In this document: positions 1 through 11,987 of the stretch, piece after piece
Position numbering within the stretch: position 1 is the first letter of the stretch
Layout of the letters: every line of letters begins with the position of its first letter
DNA from: Clitoria ternatea
Lineage: Eukaryota > Streptophyta > Magnoliopsida > Fabales > Fabaceae
Reading direction: 5' to 3'
Assembly (NCBI GenBank): GCA_037962975.1
Contig: CM075674.1
Span: 39,074,501-39,138,500 of the forward strand
DNA length: 64,000 nucleotides
Program-made: the position numbers and the translations under genes
Notes under the pieces: model-generated
The model's database searches: none
What the model saw: the letters and a program-made list of their open reading frames with translations, nothing else
What the model was told of the DNA's origin: nothing

Positions 1-902
1 ACACCAATCACTCTCAGTGACAGCGGAAACTCAACGAGATGTTACAGGCCGGCCTTGAACCCAATCCAAGGCAGCTGTGGTTCTCGAAGGAGACCATACA
101 AGGTTTATGCCTATCTAAAGGCCGTCCTCCCATATGGGCCAAAATCATAGGCCCCTTGTAGTCCTATGTGCGTCCAAATATGTAAATGCTATGCAAATAC
201 AATATCAATGATTTTCCAAACCACCCGATTACCATCACCAGGGGGAACCACTTGGTTACCATTACCAAGGGATTTCCATTTAAATTCACAACTCGCATAA
301 CATGTATCAATTAACCCTTTCACAAATCAATTATGTTACTTGCTAAGCTATCGCAAGTTTAATTAATATTCTCAACTTATTCATCACCGTAACATTATTA
401 ATAAGCAACCTCATGCTAATATTAACATATCATAATGGAAGAAACTCATAATCATTACTAATTCATCAATTCTCAAAACATCATACTGAAAGGGTATTAA
501 TGCCAAGCAAATAAATAACCACATAAATCATATCATCATTAATAATATCAATCTCTTACAAACATTATAATTCAATCAATATAAATATATAAATATACTC
601 CTATCTGTCCATAAACTATACATTTAAAATATAAATGCTCCCCCTACCTGGAATTGACAATTTTAGAAACCCAAAAAGCTTTCCAATACGCCTTTGATCA
701 CTAGTTGGAAACTTCACTAATTCCTAAAACCATCAATACTCATTTTTAATAATCTAAACGTCACCATAAACACATTCGGGGTAAGGTAAATCCCCGACTT
801 ACTAAATAATGTCGACCACCACTAATTCTTGATTCCAACAAACCCTAGCTCCGAAATGTTTCCAAAAACGAAAGGAAATCAAGAACCACAAGGTACCCAA
901 GC
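1..902 (-). repeat. Left portion of an old minus-strand LTR
   Basis: No coding sequence is seen. The block joins in sense to 11301-11987 once the Tekay-like element at 903-11295 and one copy of its CAAGC duplication are removed. The minus-strand LTR begins at 11987 (TGTAACACCC on the minus strand); its other end lies left of the window. The block carries minus-strand GGTAGG/GGTAAG splice-donor-like words, as other LTRs here do. Assignment to a family is inference. Confidence 0.5.
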
Positions 903-1007
903 TGTAACATCCCTATGTTTTATATTTATGAGTCTGGATATTTTATAAAGTGAGATTATTATAAGGTGTAAAATTAAAATAAAAAGGAAAATTTTGATTT
1001 GGGACCT

Positions 1008-1088
1008 GACGCGTAGCGTCAGTGGGACGCGTAGCGTAAATGTAAAAATTTAGACTTGACGCGTAGCGTCAGGGGGACACGTAGCGTC
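1008..1088 (+). repeat. CG-rich hairpin array near the 5' end of the LTR
   Basis: Four copies of GACGCGTAGCGTC or one-step variants lie at 1008-1020, 1026-1037, 1058-1070 and 1076-1088. Each is an inverted repeat (GACGC, GTA spacer, GCGTC). The matching array in the 3' LTR (8330-8440) has one extra unit. Confidence 0.85.
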
Positions 1089-1997
1089 AGTGTCACGGGC
1101 AGAATAAAGATCCAAGATGACAGCCCGCAGAGCAGGAGTTAAAACATAAGCTTTGGGGTTCTTCTTCTTCTCTCTTTTCCCTATGACAATTAAAGGCCAA
1201 CAAGAGGTTGGAATCTAAAATTAATTGTGGATTAGAGGTAAGAAACTTAAGATTAACGCATGGGATCTTTCAATTTTGAATTCCATGGAGATTTTCTATC
1301 TTTATTCATTTTTGGGAAAAACAAGGGAACTTTGAATTTTAAGATTCTAAACCAATTAAAAGTTTCCTTATGGTGTTCAAAAGAATGATTGAGTGACGAA
1401 TTTGAATGCCGCTTTATATAGGTTGCGAATGAGCCGTTGAAAGATTAGCGGAAAAAGGAGTTTCTTGGAGAACTTGTAGTTTTAGTTGTGGTAAGCTTCT
1501 AAAGCTTTAGAAAGTAATTTTCGAGCATATTCTTGAGTTGGATTAAGGTTTGAACGGTTAAAACCTTAAACTTTTTTGTAATTCTATCTTTTAGTGGTTG
1601 CGGCGCATTAATCTTGGTGATTAAGTTTAGAGCGTCGACAGTGAGGTAAGAGGAGTATTATAGTATATATATTTTATTACAGATTTGTGATAATTATATT
1701 TAAAAATAAATCTATGAAAGTATGAGATTGATATATATATATATATATATATATATGGGAGAATATATGACTAGCTTAGGTATGTGGTTATATATTGTAT
1801 TTGATAATTATGGAAAATAGAATGGTAATAAATGAGATGTGAATTGTGAATAAGATGGGAAATAATGTATAAAGTATGCCTAGAATGTGCATAATGGAGA
1901 GTGATGAAATATTGAATTATCGTGATATAGAAGATATAAAGTTGTGTTTGATTATGTGAATATTATGAATGTTAAGTATGATTATGATATTTAAAGG

Positions 1998-2155
1998 TTG
2001 TGGCTTTTATGCCGAGATGTGGCTTTTATGCCGAGAGATATGGCTTTTATGCCGAGAGATGTGGCTTTTATGCCGAGATGTGGCTTTTATACCGAGAGAT
2101 GTGGTTTTTATGCTGAGATGTGATTCTTATGTTGTGAGTTGGCTTGTATGCCAAA
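1998..2155 (+). repeat. 17-19-bp minisatellite in the 5' LTR
   Basis: Imperfect tandem copies of TGTGGCTTTTATGCCGAGA, some with an added GA. The counterpart in the 3' LTR is at 9329-9507 and has a different order and number of units. The apparent small open frames here are by-products of the repeat. Confidence 0.85.
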
Positions 2156-3944
2156 ATCGTTTAATGATTGTATAATGTATATTCATGATTTAAAATGAAT
2201 AATGTGTATATGATGAGATATATTGTTATATGCTATATATGCATGATATATGTTGTGAACAGCCATTCAGTATAGATTACCCCTCGCTTTTGGCTCCCGT
2301 GGTCCATGTAGAGGCCCAGTTGAGCTACCCAGTGATCCAGGAAGTGATCCAGTGGTTGAGGTGGGGAGACGGTTTATGATACCGGGCTCGGTGAACCAGG
2401 ATATGTTCATGGGATGTCGGTGGACTCCCAGCTGGTGGCTGATTCATTAGTATCCGGATACTAGGTGTCTGATGTATATGAGAGTCAGTTGTGAATTACA
2501 CTCCTTGACTGATATGTAGATTATTGCATTGATATGATAATGATATGATTGAAATAATGAATTGTAAAATGATTCGGTTAAGCATGGATGCTTATAATTA
2601 ATTCATCTCAATGTTATGAGATATTTGTTATGATGTGAACAGAATGAATTTATGATGATCATGATGGATTATTATATATTGGGTTCATATGAGGAAAGTT
2701 TAGTGGATCAATAACCCAGGCAGGAGAATGGGATTCTCCAGGTGATATCAACTCTGATTATGTAGTTGTATCATTTTTGTGATAGATACTCACCCTTACT
2801 TTATATTCACAGTGAATGAACTCAAGGATGTTGCGAATGTTGCAGAAACCAGTACAAAGTGAGCAAGGAGTAATGCCAGAGGAGTTTGGAATGTATATCT
2901 TGTATATATATTCATATGTGAATATATTATCTTGTGGACTTGCATAAGTATGTGTTGTTGTTACTTGTTTATGATGACTAATGGCACTGAGCCATTGGTA
3001 TATATATGTGGATATGTGTGTAAAACTGTGGGAGTGTGAACTTATGCATAGTATAATATGTTTGTGGTTTGGGTGATGTGATTATGTAATGGCATTGAGC
3101 CATTACATATTGTGCATGTGTGATGACCAGGTACTGTTGGATGATTATAGTTATGGCACAGAGCTATACTGTAGTAAATCATGCATTATAGGCAGGTTCT
3201 GTAGGTGTATGTGTGCTGTGATGGTTGTTTGAAATGATTGAATGTTGTATTGATGAATCAAATAGATTTAGAGATTCAAATTAGTAACCATCTCTATGAT
3301 TCTGAGAAACTGAATGGGTGAACTTGAGTTTTGGTGAATTTCAGTACCTTAGCAAGGTATCAATAGGTTCATAAGAATATTTAAAAGTGGTATACATTGG
3401 CTTTGGATCATTTAAGAATCATTTAGGGTGTTTGGTGCAAGAATGTTGTACATAAAGTGGTTAAGTTGTAATTTGCGCATAACTTGAGTATATGTTGGAA
3501 TCTTGGGGAACGAACATCGCCAATAGTTTCAGAATGGGAAAAACATATGGACCATGAAGTTTCATGGCAATTGGACCTGAATTAAGCTAATTGGATAAGT
3601 TAGTAATTGGTAAAAAGGCCTAAAATGTGTGACAGCATCAGGTGCTGTCACTGGTAAGCCCACGCGTAGCGTCAGCCTGGCGCTCAGCGCCAGGGCTCCG
3701 AATGCACGCTCACGCCTAGCGTGGGGCTAGTGCGTAGCGTCAGACCCCTGTTTCAGGTTTTAAGTTTTCTTCAACTTAAATGATTTTGAAGACCATAAAT
3801 TGTTTATTTGAATTACAATTCGTGTAAATTTCATCAAATATATTTTTATTGTGATGTATTTAATTATTAGAAACGTGAAAAAGTATTGTGAAAATCAATA
3901 AAATTGAGTAAAAATAAATATTATTTAAGGAAGGATGTCACAAT

Positions 3945-3956
3945 TGGTATCAGAGC
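3945..3956 (+). other. Primer binding site, initiator-Met tRNA type
   Basis: TGGTATCAGAGC starts two bases after the 5' LTR end. This is the widespread plant Ty3-gypsy/Copia primer site complementary to the 3' end of initiator methionine tRNA. It supports plus-strand orientation of the element. Confidence 0.93.
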
Positions 3957-4186
3957 AAGACTATTCAGGATTATAAACCTTATGGGTAGAAATGGTAGAA
4001 AGTAGTGAGATTTGTTTGTGTATTCATCTGTATGGATGGAATTGTATATGTGTGAAAGTAAATTTTCAGGAATCCTGGCATTGTGCTCACTGGTTATCCG
4101 TTAGCCGCACTTCCTGGTACTGAGGTATTGATTTTGGACTATGTTCAATTTGTTTGAGTATTAATGGTGTGTTATGTTAATTGTGA

Positions 4187-4990
4187 ATGGCTGGTACTTC
4201 TAATTCAACCCCTGAGGGTGACTTCTTAGAAAAGTTTTCTCAGCTGATGGGAAGGGCTGAATCTGGCCCAACCCTTGATAAATTTTTAAAGTGTAATCCC
4301 TCAGTGTATAAAGGTGGACGTGATTATGATGGAGCTTATATTTGGCTCAGAGAAATGGAACAAATGTTTAATTATTTTGAATGTACTGAGGAATAAAAAG
4401 TGGTATCCTCTACTTATCAGTTGTGTGATGAAGTTAGGGTCTGGTGGACACGTGCCAAATCTCAAATGATCAATGCTAATGAGGCCTTACATTGGGTTAA
4501 TTTTAAAAAGAGGTTTTTGGCAAAATACTTTCCTGATAATTATAAAACTAGAAAAGAGATGGAATTTTTACATCTTAAATAGGAAAGGATGTCTATAGCT
4601 AAATATACAGCTAAATTTGATGAGCTATGTGACTTTTATTACCCTTTTTCCTTAGAAAGTACTGAAAGTAACAAAAGTGCTAAGTATGAGTCTGGTTTGA
4701 GAATAGAGCTTCGTACTGCTATTGTACCTTTGGGGATTAGGGATTATGCTGAACTTGTTAATAAAGCACAGTTGACTGAAAATGTTCAAATACAGAGGGT
4801 TTCTTTCAGAAAAGATAAATCCTAGTTGAGAATTAAAGGAGTTAAATTTAAAAAGAAGAGTCAATTTAATCAAAGTGGATCTTCTTCATCTTCTTCTCTA
4901 ATTAGAGGTCAAGGTGGTACTCGTCCTGGTAGTCGAGTTTGTTTTAAATGTGGCGGAGAAGGACATTTGTCTAGAAATTATAGATTTGAA
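4187..4990 (+). pseudogene. gag pseudogene of the Tekay-like element
   Basis: Would encode the structural capsid/nucleocapsid protein that packages retrotransposon RNA in cytoplasmic particles. The ATG at 4187 opens a frame with the Retrotrans_gag pattern: FLKCNPSVYKGG, then WLREMEQMF, YQLCDEVRVWW and ARAK-like residues, then WVNFKKRFLAKYFP. It ends in a basic region and a zinc knuckle, CFKCGGEGHLSRNY, in which the last cysteine of CX2CX4HX4C has become tyrosine. The frame is constant over 4187-4990 but is broken by stops at 4394-4396 (TAA), 4580-4582 (TAG) and 4823-4825 (TAG), at least two of them at likely Gln codons. It is clearly a dead copy. Confidence 0.9.
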
Positions 4991-5160
4991 TTGCCTATGG
5001 TATTGATAAATAATGCTATAATTACACCGACTGGTTCCAAGGTTAAGACTATGACTATGTGTGAAAGAGTAAATTTATCCATTGAAGATCAAACTTTCAA
5101 TGTAAATTTAATCTGTATGCCCTTGAAAAATCTAGATATTATTTTGGGAATGGATTGATA
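4991..5160 (+). pseudogene. Aspartic protease remnant
   Basis: Directly after the damaged zinc knuckle the reading continues into the second half of the retropepsin-like domain, ending LDIILGMD, the hydrophobic ILGMD(W) landmark that closes protease in gypsy elements. The stretch that should carry the catalytic D(T/S)GA loop is absent, so the end of gag and the first half of protease were lost in one deletion. The frame matches gag and the start of RT. Confidence 0.75.
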
Positions 5161-5323
5161 GTTTTCCAATCAGATTTTGATGGATTGTTATCGTAAAGTG
5201 GTGGTTTTTCCTGTTGAATCCACTCCTAATGATTTGGTATGTTGATATTTCTTTTTATTATTGTTATTTTACAGGGATATGTAATTTGATTCCTGCTGAT
5301 ATACCTGTTGTAAGTGAATTTTA

Positions 5324-6070
5324 GTGTGTTTCTGGAAGATATTCCTGGGTTACCTTCAAACCGGGAAATTGATTTTTGTGATTGACTTAGTTTTGGGTGC
5401 TGAGCCAGTGTTATGCGCACCGTATCATATGTCATCTATAAAGTTAACTGAGGTGAAAAAGAAAGTTGAGGAACTGTTAAGTAAAGGTTTTATTGGACCT
5501 AGTGCTTTTCCTTGGGGTGCTCCTGTACTATTGGTACGAATGAAAGATGGGAGTATGAGAATGTGTATCGACTATCGTTAGTTAAATAAATTGATAGTTT
5601 AAAATAAATATCCTTTACCAAGGATTGATGATTTACTTGACCAGTTACAGGGTGCATGTATCTTTTCTAAGATTGACTTACGATCCGGATATCATCAGAT
5701 TAGAATAAAACCTTTTTTGAACAAGATACGGTCCTTATGAGTATGTGGTGATTCCATTTGGAGTTACTAATGCTCCAGCGGTATTCATGAGTTATATGAA
5801 TCGAATCTTTCATCCTTTCTCAGATCAGTTTGTAGTAATGTTTATTGATGATATACTAGTATATTCAAGATCCGAGGGTGAACATGTTCAACATCTCCGT
5901 TTTGTTCTACAAATTTTGCGAGAGAAGTAATTATATGCAAATTTGTCAAAATGTGAATTCTGGGCTAAAAGTATTCAGTTCTTGGGGCATATAATTTCTA
6001 GTGATGGAATTTCTGTTGATCCTTCCAAGACAATTGTAGTTATGAATTGGGAGAGGCCCAAATCTATTAC
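5324..6070 (+). pseudogene. Reverse transcriptase pseudogene (Ty3-gypsy)
   Basis: RVT_1 landmarks occur in order: [10 protein letters not shown]...[88 protein letters not shown], and the catalytic box FIDDILVYS, which is intact. Stops interrupt it at 5579-5581 (TAG exactly at the Gln of the DYRQLNK motif) and 5928-5930 (TAA), and there is another early stop near 5600. A small deletion with frameshift at about 5712-5725 removes several codons before RYGPYEY. The enzyme would have copied element RNA to cDNA; this copy cannot. Confidence 0.93.
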
Positions 6071-6640
6071 TGAGATTCGAAGCTTTCTTGGTTTAGCTGG
6101 GTATTATTGGCGTTTCATAGAAGGTTTCTCTAGTATTGCACTTTCTATGACCAAATTAACTAGGAAGGGATATCCTTTTGTTTGGACTGATGAATGTGAA
6201 CAAAGTCTTAATGAATTGAAAAAGAAATTGAATTTTGCCCCTGTGCTTGCTTTACCTGATGTGACCAGAGAATTTGTTGTATATTGTGATGCCTCTAAAT
6301 CTGGTTTGGGAGGTGTGTTAATGCAAGAAGATAGAGTTATAGCCTATGCTTCTAGGCAGTTGAGACTTCATGAACAGAATTATCCTACTCACAATCTAGA
6401 GTTAGCGGCAGTTGTGTTTGTATTGAAAATTTGGAGACATTATCTTTATGGCTCCCATTTTGTTATGTTTAGTGATCATAAAAATCTGAAGTACTTATTT
6501 GATCAAAAATAATTGAATATGAGGCAGAGGCGGTGGATAGAATATTTAAAAGATTATGATTTTGAATTAAAATACCATCCGGCCAAAGCGAATGTGGTGG
6601 CTGATGTTTTGAACAGGAAATCTCTTCATATTGCATCTTT
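6071..6640 (+). pseudogene. RT thumb and RNase H pseudogene
   Basis: Continues the RT frame: [18 protein letters not shown] (thumb/connection), then RNase H with [14 protein letters not shown] (first catalytic Asp), [39 protein letters not shown] (catalytic Glu) and [11 protein letters not shown] (catalytic Asp). A stop at 6510-6512 separates this from [24 protein letters not shown], the usual end of the domain. The catalytic residues look preserved. The domain would degrade RNA in RNA:DNA hybrids during cDNA synthesis. Confidence 0.92.
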
Positions 6641-6829
6641 AATGATAGAGAAATATAAACTGCTAGAGAGTTTTCGTGATATGCATCTAATTGTAGTGGT
6701 TCATTTTCCTGATTGTATGCTAATTGGGATGTTAAAATTACTAATGAGTTTTTAAAATCTCTATTTGAATGTTAAGAGGATGATACTGATGTAAAACAGT
6801 TGATTGATGCCTAAGATTGGGGCAAGAAT

Positions 6830-7970
6830 CTACCCTTGAATAGAGATTTTAATGGGCTGTGGCAGTTTAAGAACCGTATTATAGTGCCCTCCAATGGTGA
6901 ATTTTTAAACACAGATTCTAGCAGAGGCTCATAAGAGTTCATTAAGTATTCATCCAGGTGTGACGAAAATGTATCAAGATTTACGGCAACCATTTTTGGT
7001 GGCCGGGAATGAAGAAAATGATAATTGAATATGTGGCATCCTGTGTAGTGTGTTTAAAGTCTAAAGTGGAGCATCAGAAACCTTCAGGGTTAGCACAACC
7101 ACTTGATATTCTGATATGGAAGTGGGATGGTATCTCTATAAATTTCGTATCGGGTTTGCCTCGTTCTCGTGCTAGATGTGATGCTATATGGGTTGTTGTT
7201 GATCGATTAACGAAAAGTGCTCATTTTCTTGCTATTAATATGAAATGGTCTTTGGAAAAGCTTGCTAATATTTATGTGAAAGAAATTATAAGGTTGCATG
7301 GTGTACCTTTTAGTATTGTGTCAGATTGTGATCCTCATTTTACTTCTAAATTTTTGTAGAAGTTTGCACCGTGAGCTAGGCAATGAGTTAAAAATGAGCT
7401 CCGCATATCATCCTCAAATGGATAGATAATCTGAACGTACGATACAAACTCTGGAAGATTTGTTTCGGGCATGTGTAATAGAATATAGAGGGAGTTGGGA
7501 GTAGTATTTACCTTTGATTGAGTTTGCTTATAACAATAGCTTCCATAGCAGTATTGGTATGGCTCCTTATGAGGCTTTATATGGCAGAAAATGCCAAACT
7601 CCTTTATGTTGGGCCAATGGTAGTGACGTCCTGGTATTGGGGCCTGAAATGGTTCAATTAATGACAGAACAGATTAAATTGATTAGGAATAAATTGAAAG
7701 TTGCTCAGGATCGTCAGAAAAGCTTTTATGATGCTAAATATAGACCTATAATATTTCAAGTTGATGATCAAGTATTTTTGAAAGTTTCACCTATAAAGGG
7801 TGTGGGTCGAGTAATTGATAGTAAAAAGTTGAGTCTCAGGTATATTGAACCTTATCATATTTTAGATCGAATGGGCAATGTTGCCTATAGATTTGAGCTT
7901 ACTACAGTCTCGTCAAAATTACATAATTTTTTTTTCATGTCTCCCAGCTTTGAAAGTATATTACTCAAAA
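6830..7970 (+). pseudogene. Integrase pseudogene
   Basis: The H2C2 zinc-binding region is recognisable but scrambled (around 6920-7060; CVVCLKSK is clear). The core follows, with [27 protein letters not shown] (first catalytic Asp region is the preceding W-D/VVVD segment), [20 protein letters not shown] (second Asp) and SERTIQTLEDL. The GPY-like C-terminal part includes IEFAYNNSFHSSIGMAPYEALYGR. The core is split by frameshifts at about 6740-7000, 7360-7430 and near 7960, and by stops at 7427-7429 (TAA) and 7502-7504 (TAG) at likely Gln codons. In an active element it inserts cDNA into chromosomes. Confidence 0.9.
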
Positions 7971-7974
7971 TGAT

Positions 7975-8190
7975 ATGGTGATTCCAGATGACATTGTTAA
8001 AATCAGAGAAGATATGACGGTACCGTCTATTCCTCTTCATATTGAGGGTTATCAAACTAAACAATTAAGGAATAAGAATATTCTTTTAGTAAAAGTCTTA
8101 TGGCAGAATTTCAATGAAGTTTCACACACGTGGGAATTAGAATCTGAAATGCGACAACAATACCCGGATCTATTTACAGAGGTATGTTGA
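7975..8190 (+). pseudogene. Chromodomain-like C-terminal tail of integrase
   Basis: The frame ends KQLRNKNILLVKVLW, HTWELESEMRQQYPDLF. This is the C-terminal tail (QLRNK..PLVKVLW....E..TWE.E..M...YP.LF) of Tekay-type chromovirus integrases, related to chromodomains that steer insertion to heterochromatin. It sits just before the polypurine tract and is in a different frame from the preceding integrase segment. The chromodomain assignment is from family knowledge. Confidence 0.8.
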
Positions 8191-8213
8191 TTTCGAGGAT
8201 GAAATCTATTTTT

Positions 8214-8225
8214 AGGGGGGGTGAG
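8214..8225 (+). other. Polypurine tract
   Basis: AGGGGGGGTGAG lies immediately upstream of the 3' LTR start at 8226; purine-rich and correctly placed to prime plus-strand DNA synthesis. Confidence 0.88.
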
Positions 8226-11200
8226 TGTAACATCCCTATGTTTTATATTTATGAGTTTGGATATTTTATAAAGTGAGATTATTATAAGGTGTAAAATTAA
8301 AATAAAAAGGAAAATTTTGATTTGGGAGCTGACACGTAGCGTCAGGGTAAAATTTGATGCGTAGCGTCAGTGGGACGCGTAGCGTAAATGTAAAAATTTA
8401 GACTTGACGCGTAGCGTCAGGGGGACGCGTAGCGTCAGTGTCACGGGCAGAATAAAGATCCAAGATGACAGCCCGCAGAGCAGGAGTTAAAACATAAGCT
8501 TTGGGGTTCTTCTTCTTCTCTCTTTGCCCTGCGACAATTAAAGGCCAACAAGAGGTTGGAATCTAAAATTAATTATGGATTAGAGGTAAGAAACTTAAGA
8601 TTAACGCATAGGATCTTTCAATTTTGAATTCCATGGAGATTTTCTATCTTTATCCATTTTTGGGAAAAACAAGGGAACTTTGAATTTTAAGATTCTAAAC
8701 CGATTAAAAGTTTCCTTATGGTGTTCAAAAGAAGGATTGAGTGATGAATTTGAATTCCGCTTTATATAGGTTGCGAATGAGCCGTTGAAAGATTAGCGGA
8801 AAAAGGAGTTTCTTGAAGAACTTGTGGTTTTAGTTGTGGTAAGCTTCTAAAGCTTTAGAAAGTAATTTTCGAGCATATTCTTGAGTTGGATTAAGGTTTG
8901 AATGGTTAAAACCTTAAACCTTTTTGTAATTCTATCTTTTAGTGGTTGCGGCGCATTAATCGTGGTGATTGAGTTTAGAGCGTCGACAGTGAGGTAAGGG
9001 GAGTATTATAGTATATATATTTTATTACAGATTTGTGATAATTATATTTGAAAATAAATCTATGAAAGTATGAGATTGATATATATATATATATATGGGA
9101 GAATATATGACTAGCTTAGGTATGTGGTTATATATTGTATTTGATAATTATGGAAAATAGAATGGTAATAAATGAGATGTGAATTATGAATAAGATGGGA
9201 AATAATGTATAAAGTATGCCTAGAATGTGAGAGTGATGAAATATTGAATTATCGTGATATAGAAGATATAAAGTTGTGTTTGATTATGTGAATATTATGA
9301 ATGTTAAGTATGATTATGATATTTAAAGGTTGTGGCTTTTATGCCGAGATGTGGCTTTTATGCCGAGATGTGGCTTTTATACCGAGAGATATGGCTTTTA
9401 TGCCGAGAGATGTGGCTTTTATGCCGAGATGTGGCTTTTATGCCGAGAGATGTGGTTTTTATGCTGAGATGTGGTTCTTATGTTGTGAGTTGGCTTGTAT
9501 GCCAAAATCGTTTAATGATTTTATAATGTATATTCATGATTTAAAATGAATAATGTGTATATGATGAGATATATTGTTATATGCTATATATGCATGATAT
9601 GTGTTGTGAACAGCCATTCGGTATAGATTACCCCTCGCTTTTGGCTCCCGTGGTCCATGTAGAGGCCCAGTTGAGCTACCCAGTGATCCAGGAAGTGATC
9701 CAGTGGTTGAGGTGGGGAGACGGTTTATGATACCGGGCTCGGTGAACCAGGATGTGTTCACGAGATGTCGATGGACTCCCAGCTGGTGGCTGATTCATTA
9801 GTATCCGGATACTAGGTGTCTGATGTATATGAGAGTCAGTTGTGAATTACACTCCTTGACTGATATGTAGATTATTGCATTGATATGATAATGATATGAT
9901 TGAAATAATGAATTGTAAAATGATTCGGTTAAGCATGGATGCTTATAATTAATCCATCTCAATGTTATGAGATATTTGTTATGATGTGAACAGAATGAAT
10001 TTATGATGATCATGATGGATTATTATATGTTGGGTTCATATGAGGAAAGTTTAGTGGATCAATAACCCAGGCAGGAGAATGGGATTCTCTAGGTGATATC
10101 AACTCTGATTATGTAGTTGTATCATTTTTGTGATAGATACTCACCCTTACTTTATATTCACAGTGAATGAACTCAAGGATGTTGCGAATGCTGCGGAAAC
10201 CAGTACAAAGTGAGCAAGGAGTAATGCCAGAGGATTTTGGAATGTATATCTTGTATATATATTCATATGTGAATATATTATCTTGTAGACTTGCATAAGT
10301 ATGTGTTGTTGTTACTTGTTTATGATGACTAATGGCACTGAGCCATTGGTATATATATGTGGATATGTGTGTAAATCTGTGGGAGTGTGAACTTATGCAT
10401 AGTATAATATGTTTGTGGTTTGGGTGATGTGATTATGTAATAGCATTGAGCCATTACATATTGTGCATGTGTGATGACCAGGTACTGTTGGATGATTATA
10501 GTTATGGCACAAAGCCATACTGTAGTAAATCATGCATTATAGGCAGGTTCTGTAGGTGTATGTGTGCTGTGATGGTTGTTTGAAATGATTGAATGTTGTA
10601 TTGATGAACCAAATAGATTTAGAGATTCAAATTAGTAACCATCTCTATGATTCTGAGAAACTGAATGGGTGAACTTGAGTTTTGGTGAATTTCAGTACCT
10701 TAGCAAGGTATCAATAGGTTCATAAGAATATTTAAAAATGGTATACATTGGCTTTGGATCATTTAAGAATCATTTAGGGTGTTTGGTGCAAGAATGTTGC
10801 ACATAAAGTGGTTAAGTTGTATTTTGCGCATAACTTGAGTATATGTTGGAATCTTGACGAACGAACATCGCCAATAGTTTCAGAATGGGAAAAATATATG
10901 GACCATGAAGTTTTATGGCAATTGGACCTGAATTGAGCTAATTGGATAAGTTAGTAATTGGTAAAAGGCCTAAAATGTGTGACAGCATCAGGTGCTGTCA
11001 CTGATAAGCCCATTCGTAGCGTCAGCCTGGCGCTCAGCGCCAGGGCTCCGAATGCACGCTCACACCTAGCGTGGGGCTGGCGCGTAGCGTCAGACCCCTG
11101 TTTCAGGTTTTGAGTTTTCTTCAACTTAAATGATTTTGAAGACCATAAATTGTTTATTTGAATTATATTTCGTGTAAATTTCATCAAATATATTTTTAGT

Positions 11201-11295
11201 GTGATGTATTTAATTATTAGAAACGTGAAAAAAAAATATTGTGAAAATCAATAAAATCGAGTAAAAATAAATATTATTTAAGGAGGGATGTCACA
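8226..11295 (+). repeat. 3' LTR of the Tekay-like element
   Basis: Near-identical to 903-3942, starting TGTAACATCCC and ending GATGTCACA before target duplication copy CAAGC (11296-11300). It differs by scattered substitutions, an extra hairpin unit at about 8334-8360, a shorter (AT)n tract near 9078 and a rearranged minisatellite at 9329-9507. No gene. Confidence 0.93.
9329..9507 (+). repeat. 17-19-bp minisatellite in the 3' LTR
   Basis: Tandem copies of TGTGGCTTTTATGCCGAGA; counterpart of 1998-2155 with a different unit order, so slippage or conversion occurred after insertion. Confidence 0.85.
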
Positions 11296-11300
11296 CAAGC

Positions 11301-11987
11301 TGCCCACAAATTAAAACTAACTTAGAACCTCTAAAAATTCATAGAAACAACGTAATCAAGGCCCAAAACTCGCGTAATGGAAACAAGGAAGCAATGGGTA
11401 CCTTCAAAACTTACCAAAAATGGCAAAATCTGTAACCTCTGACCACACAACGCTGCCCACGCACAATCAAAGGCCTGAAACGCCTTTAAATTCATGAAAA
11501 CAAAAGAATTGAAGACGGGGTTCAAGAATTACACAAAACCGAAGTGGGGTTTAAAACTTACTTCTTAAAATAAAAGAAATTAGAACTTTCTTTATGAACC
11601 CATGGTTGTCATAAGCAAGAGAAAGGAAATGGCACCAATACTTCTTGCTTTAATTGAAGAATTTAGAAGAAGAAGAAAAAGATTTAAGGTGACGAAGTCG
11701 CGAGAGGGAAATGGCAAATGTGTTCCCCTTTTATTGTTGCATGCACGGAGAGACAAACTGAAACTAGAAGAAAGAAGTGAAATTTGGCTCATAACATTTC
11801 ATTAAGGGAAAATGTGTCATTTAGCGCGTCCAGTTAATTTTTAAAACCAATCGGTAACTAACGGTTACCCAAAACTTACCTCGGTAAATTCTAAAAATTA
11901 ACTTAACTGCTTAGGAATAATTTAACACTTTCAATTTAATTATTTGAGCAATAAAAATTGCCCAATAATTAAATTCAGGGTGTTACA
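11301..11987 (-). repeat. Right portion (minus-strand 5' end) of the old LTR
   Basis: Ends on the plus strand as GGGTGTTACA, that is TGTAACACCC as the LTR start on the minus strand. It is separated from its other part (1-902) by the Tekay-like insertion. On the minus strand the bases just upstream read AAGGAGTGAT, which resembles a polypurine tract, so this may be a 3' LTR rather than a solo LTR. Confidence 0.55.

Larger units (their letters stand above)
903..3942 (+). repeat. 5' LTR of the Tekay-like element
   Basis: Begins TGTAACATCCC and ends GGATGTCACA immediately before the primer site. It holds an array of CG-rich inverted repeats near its start (1008-1088), another near its end (3661-3745, including CCTGGCGCTCAGCGCCAGG with 9-bp arms around one base), donor-like GAGGTAAG words near 1237 and 1644, and a 17-19-bp tandem repeat at 1998-2155. 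No gene is present. Confidence 0.93.
903..11295 (+). mobile_element. Tekay/Del-like Ty3-gypsy LTR retrotransposon, near-complete but inactive
   Basis: Two long direct LTRs (903-3942 and 8226-11295) begin TGTAACATCCC and end GATGTCACA. They flank a 4.3-kb interior with a tRNA-iMet-type primer site, gag, protease remnant, reverse transcriptase, RNase H, integrase and a chromodomain-like tail, followed by a polypurine tract. A perfect 5-bp target duplication CAAGC lies at 898-902 and 11296-11300. The order RT-RNaseH-INT identifies Ty3/gypsy. The 3-kb LTRs, iMet primer and C-terminal tail fit the Tekay (Del) chromovirus lineage; that lineage call is from family knowledge, not a phylogeny. Many in-frame stops, at least four frameshifts and a deletion across the gag/protease junction make it non-functional. 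The LTRs remain very similar by eye, with scattered substitutions and small indels. Confidence 0.93.

Noticed and set aside
3943..3960. tRNA gene fragment (GGTATCAGAGC)
   Set aside because: Only the primer-site complement is present, at the standard distance from an LTR end.
11602..11805. 67-residue basic frame
   Set aside because: Inside the minus-strand LTR remnant with no homologous domain recognised and an overlapping frame of similar length on the other strand.
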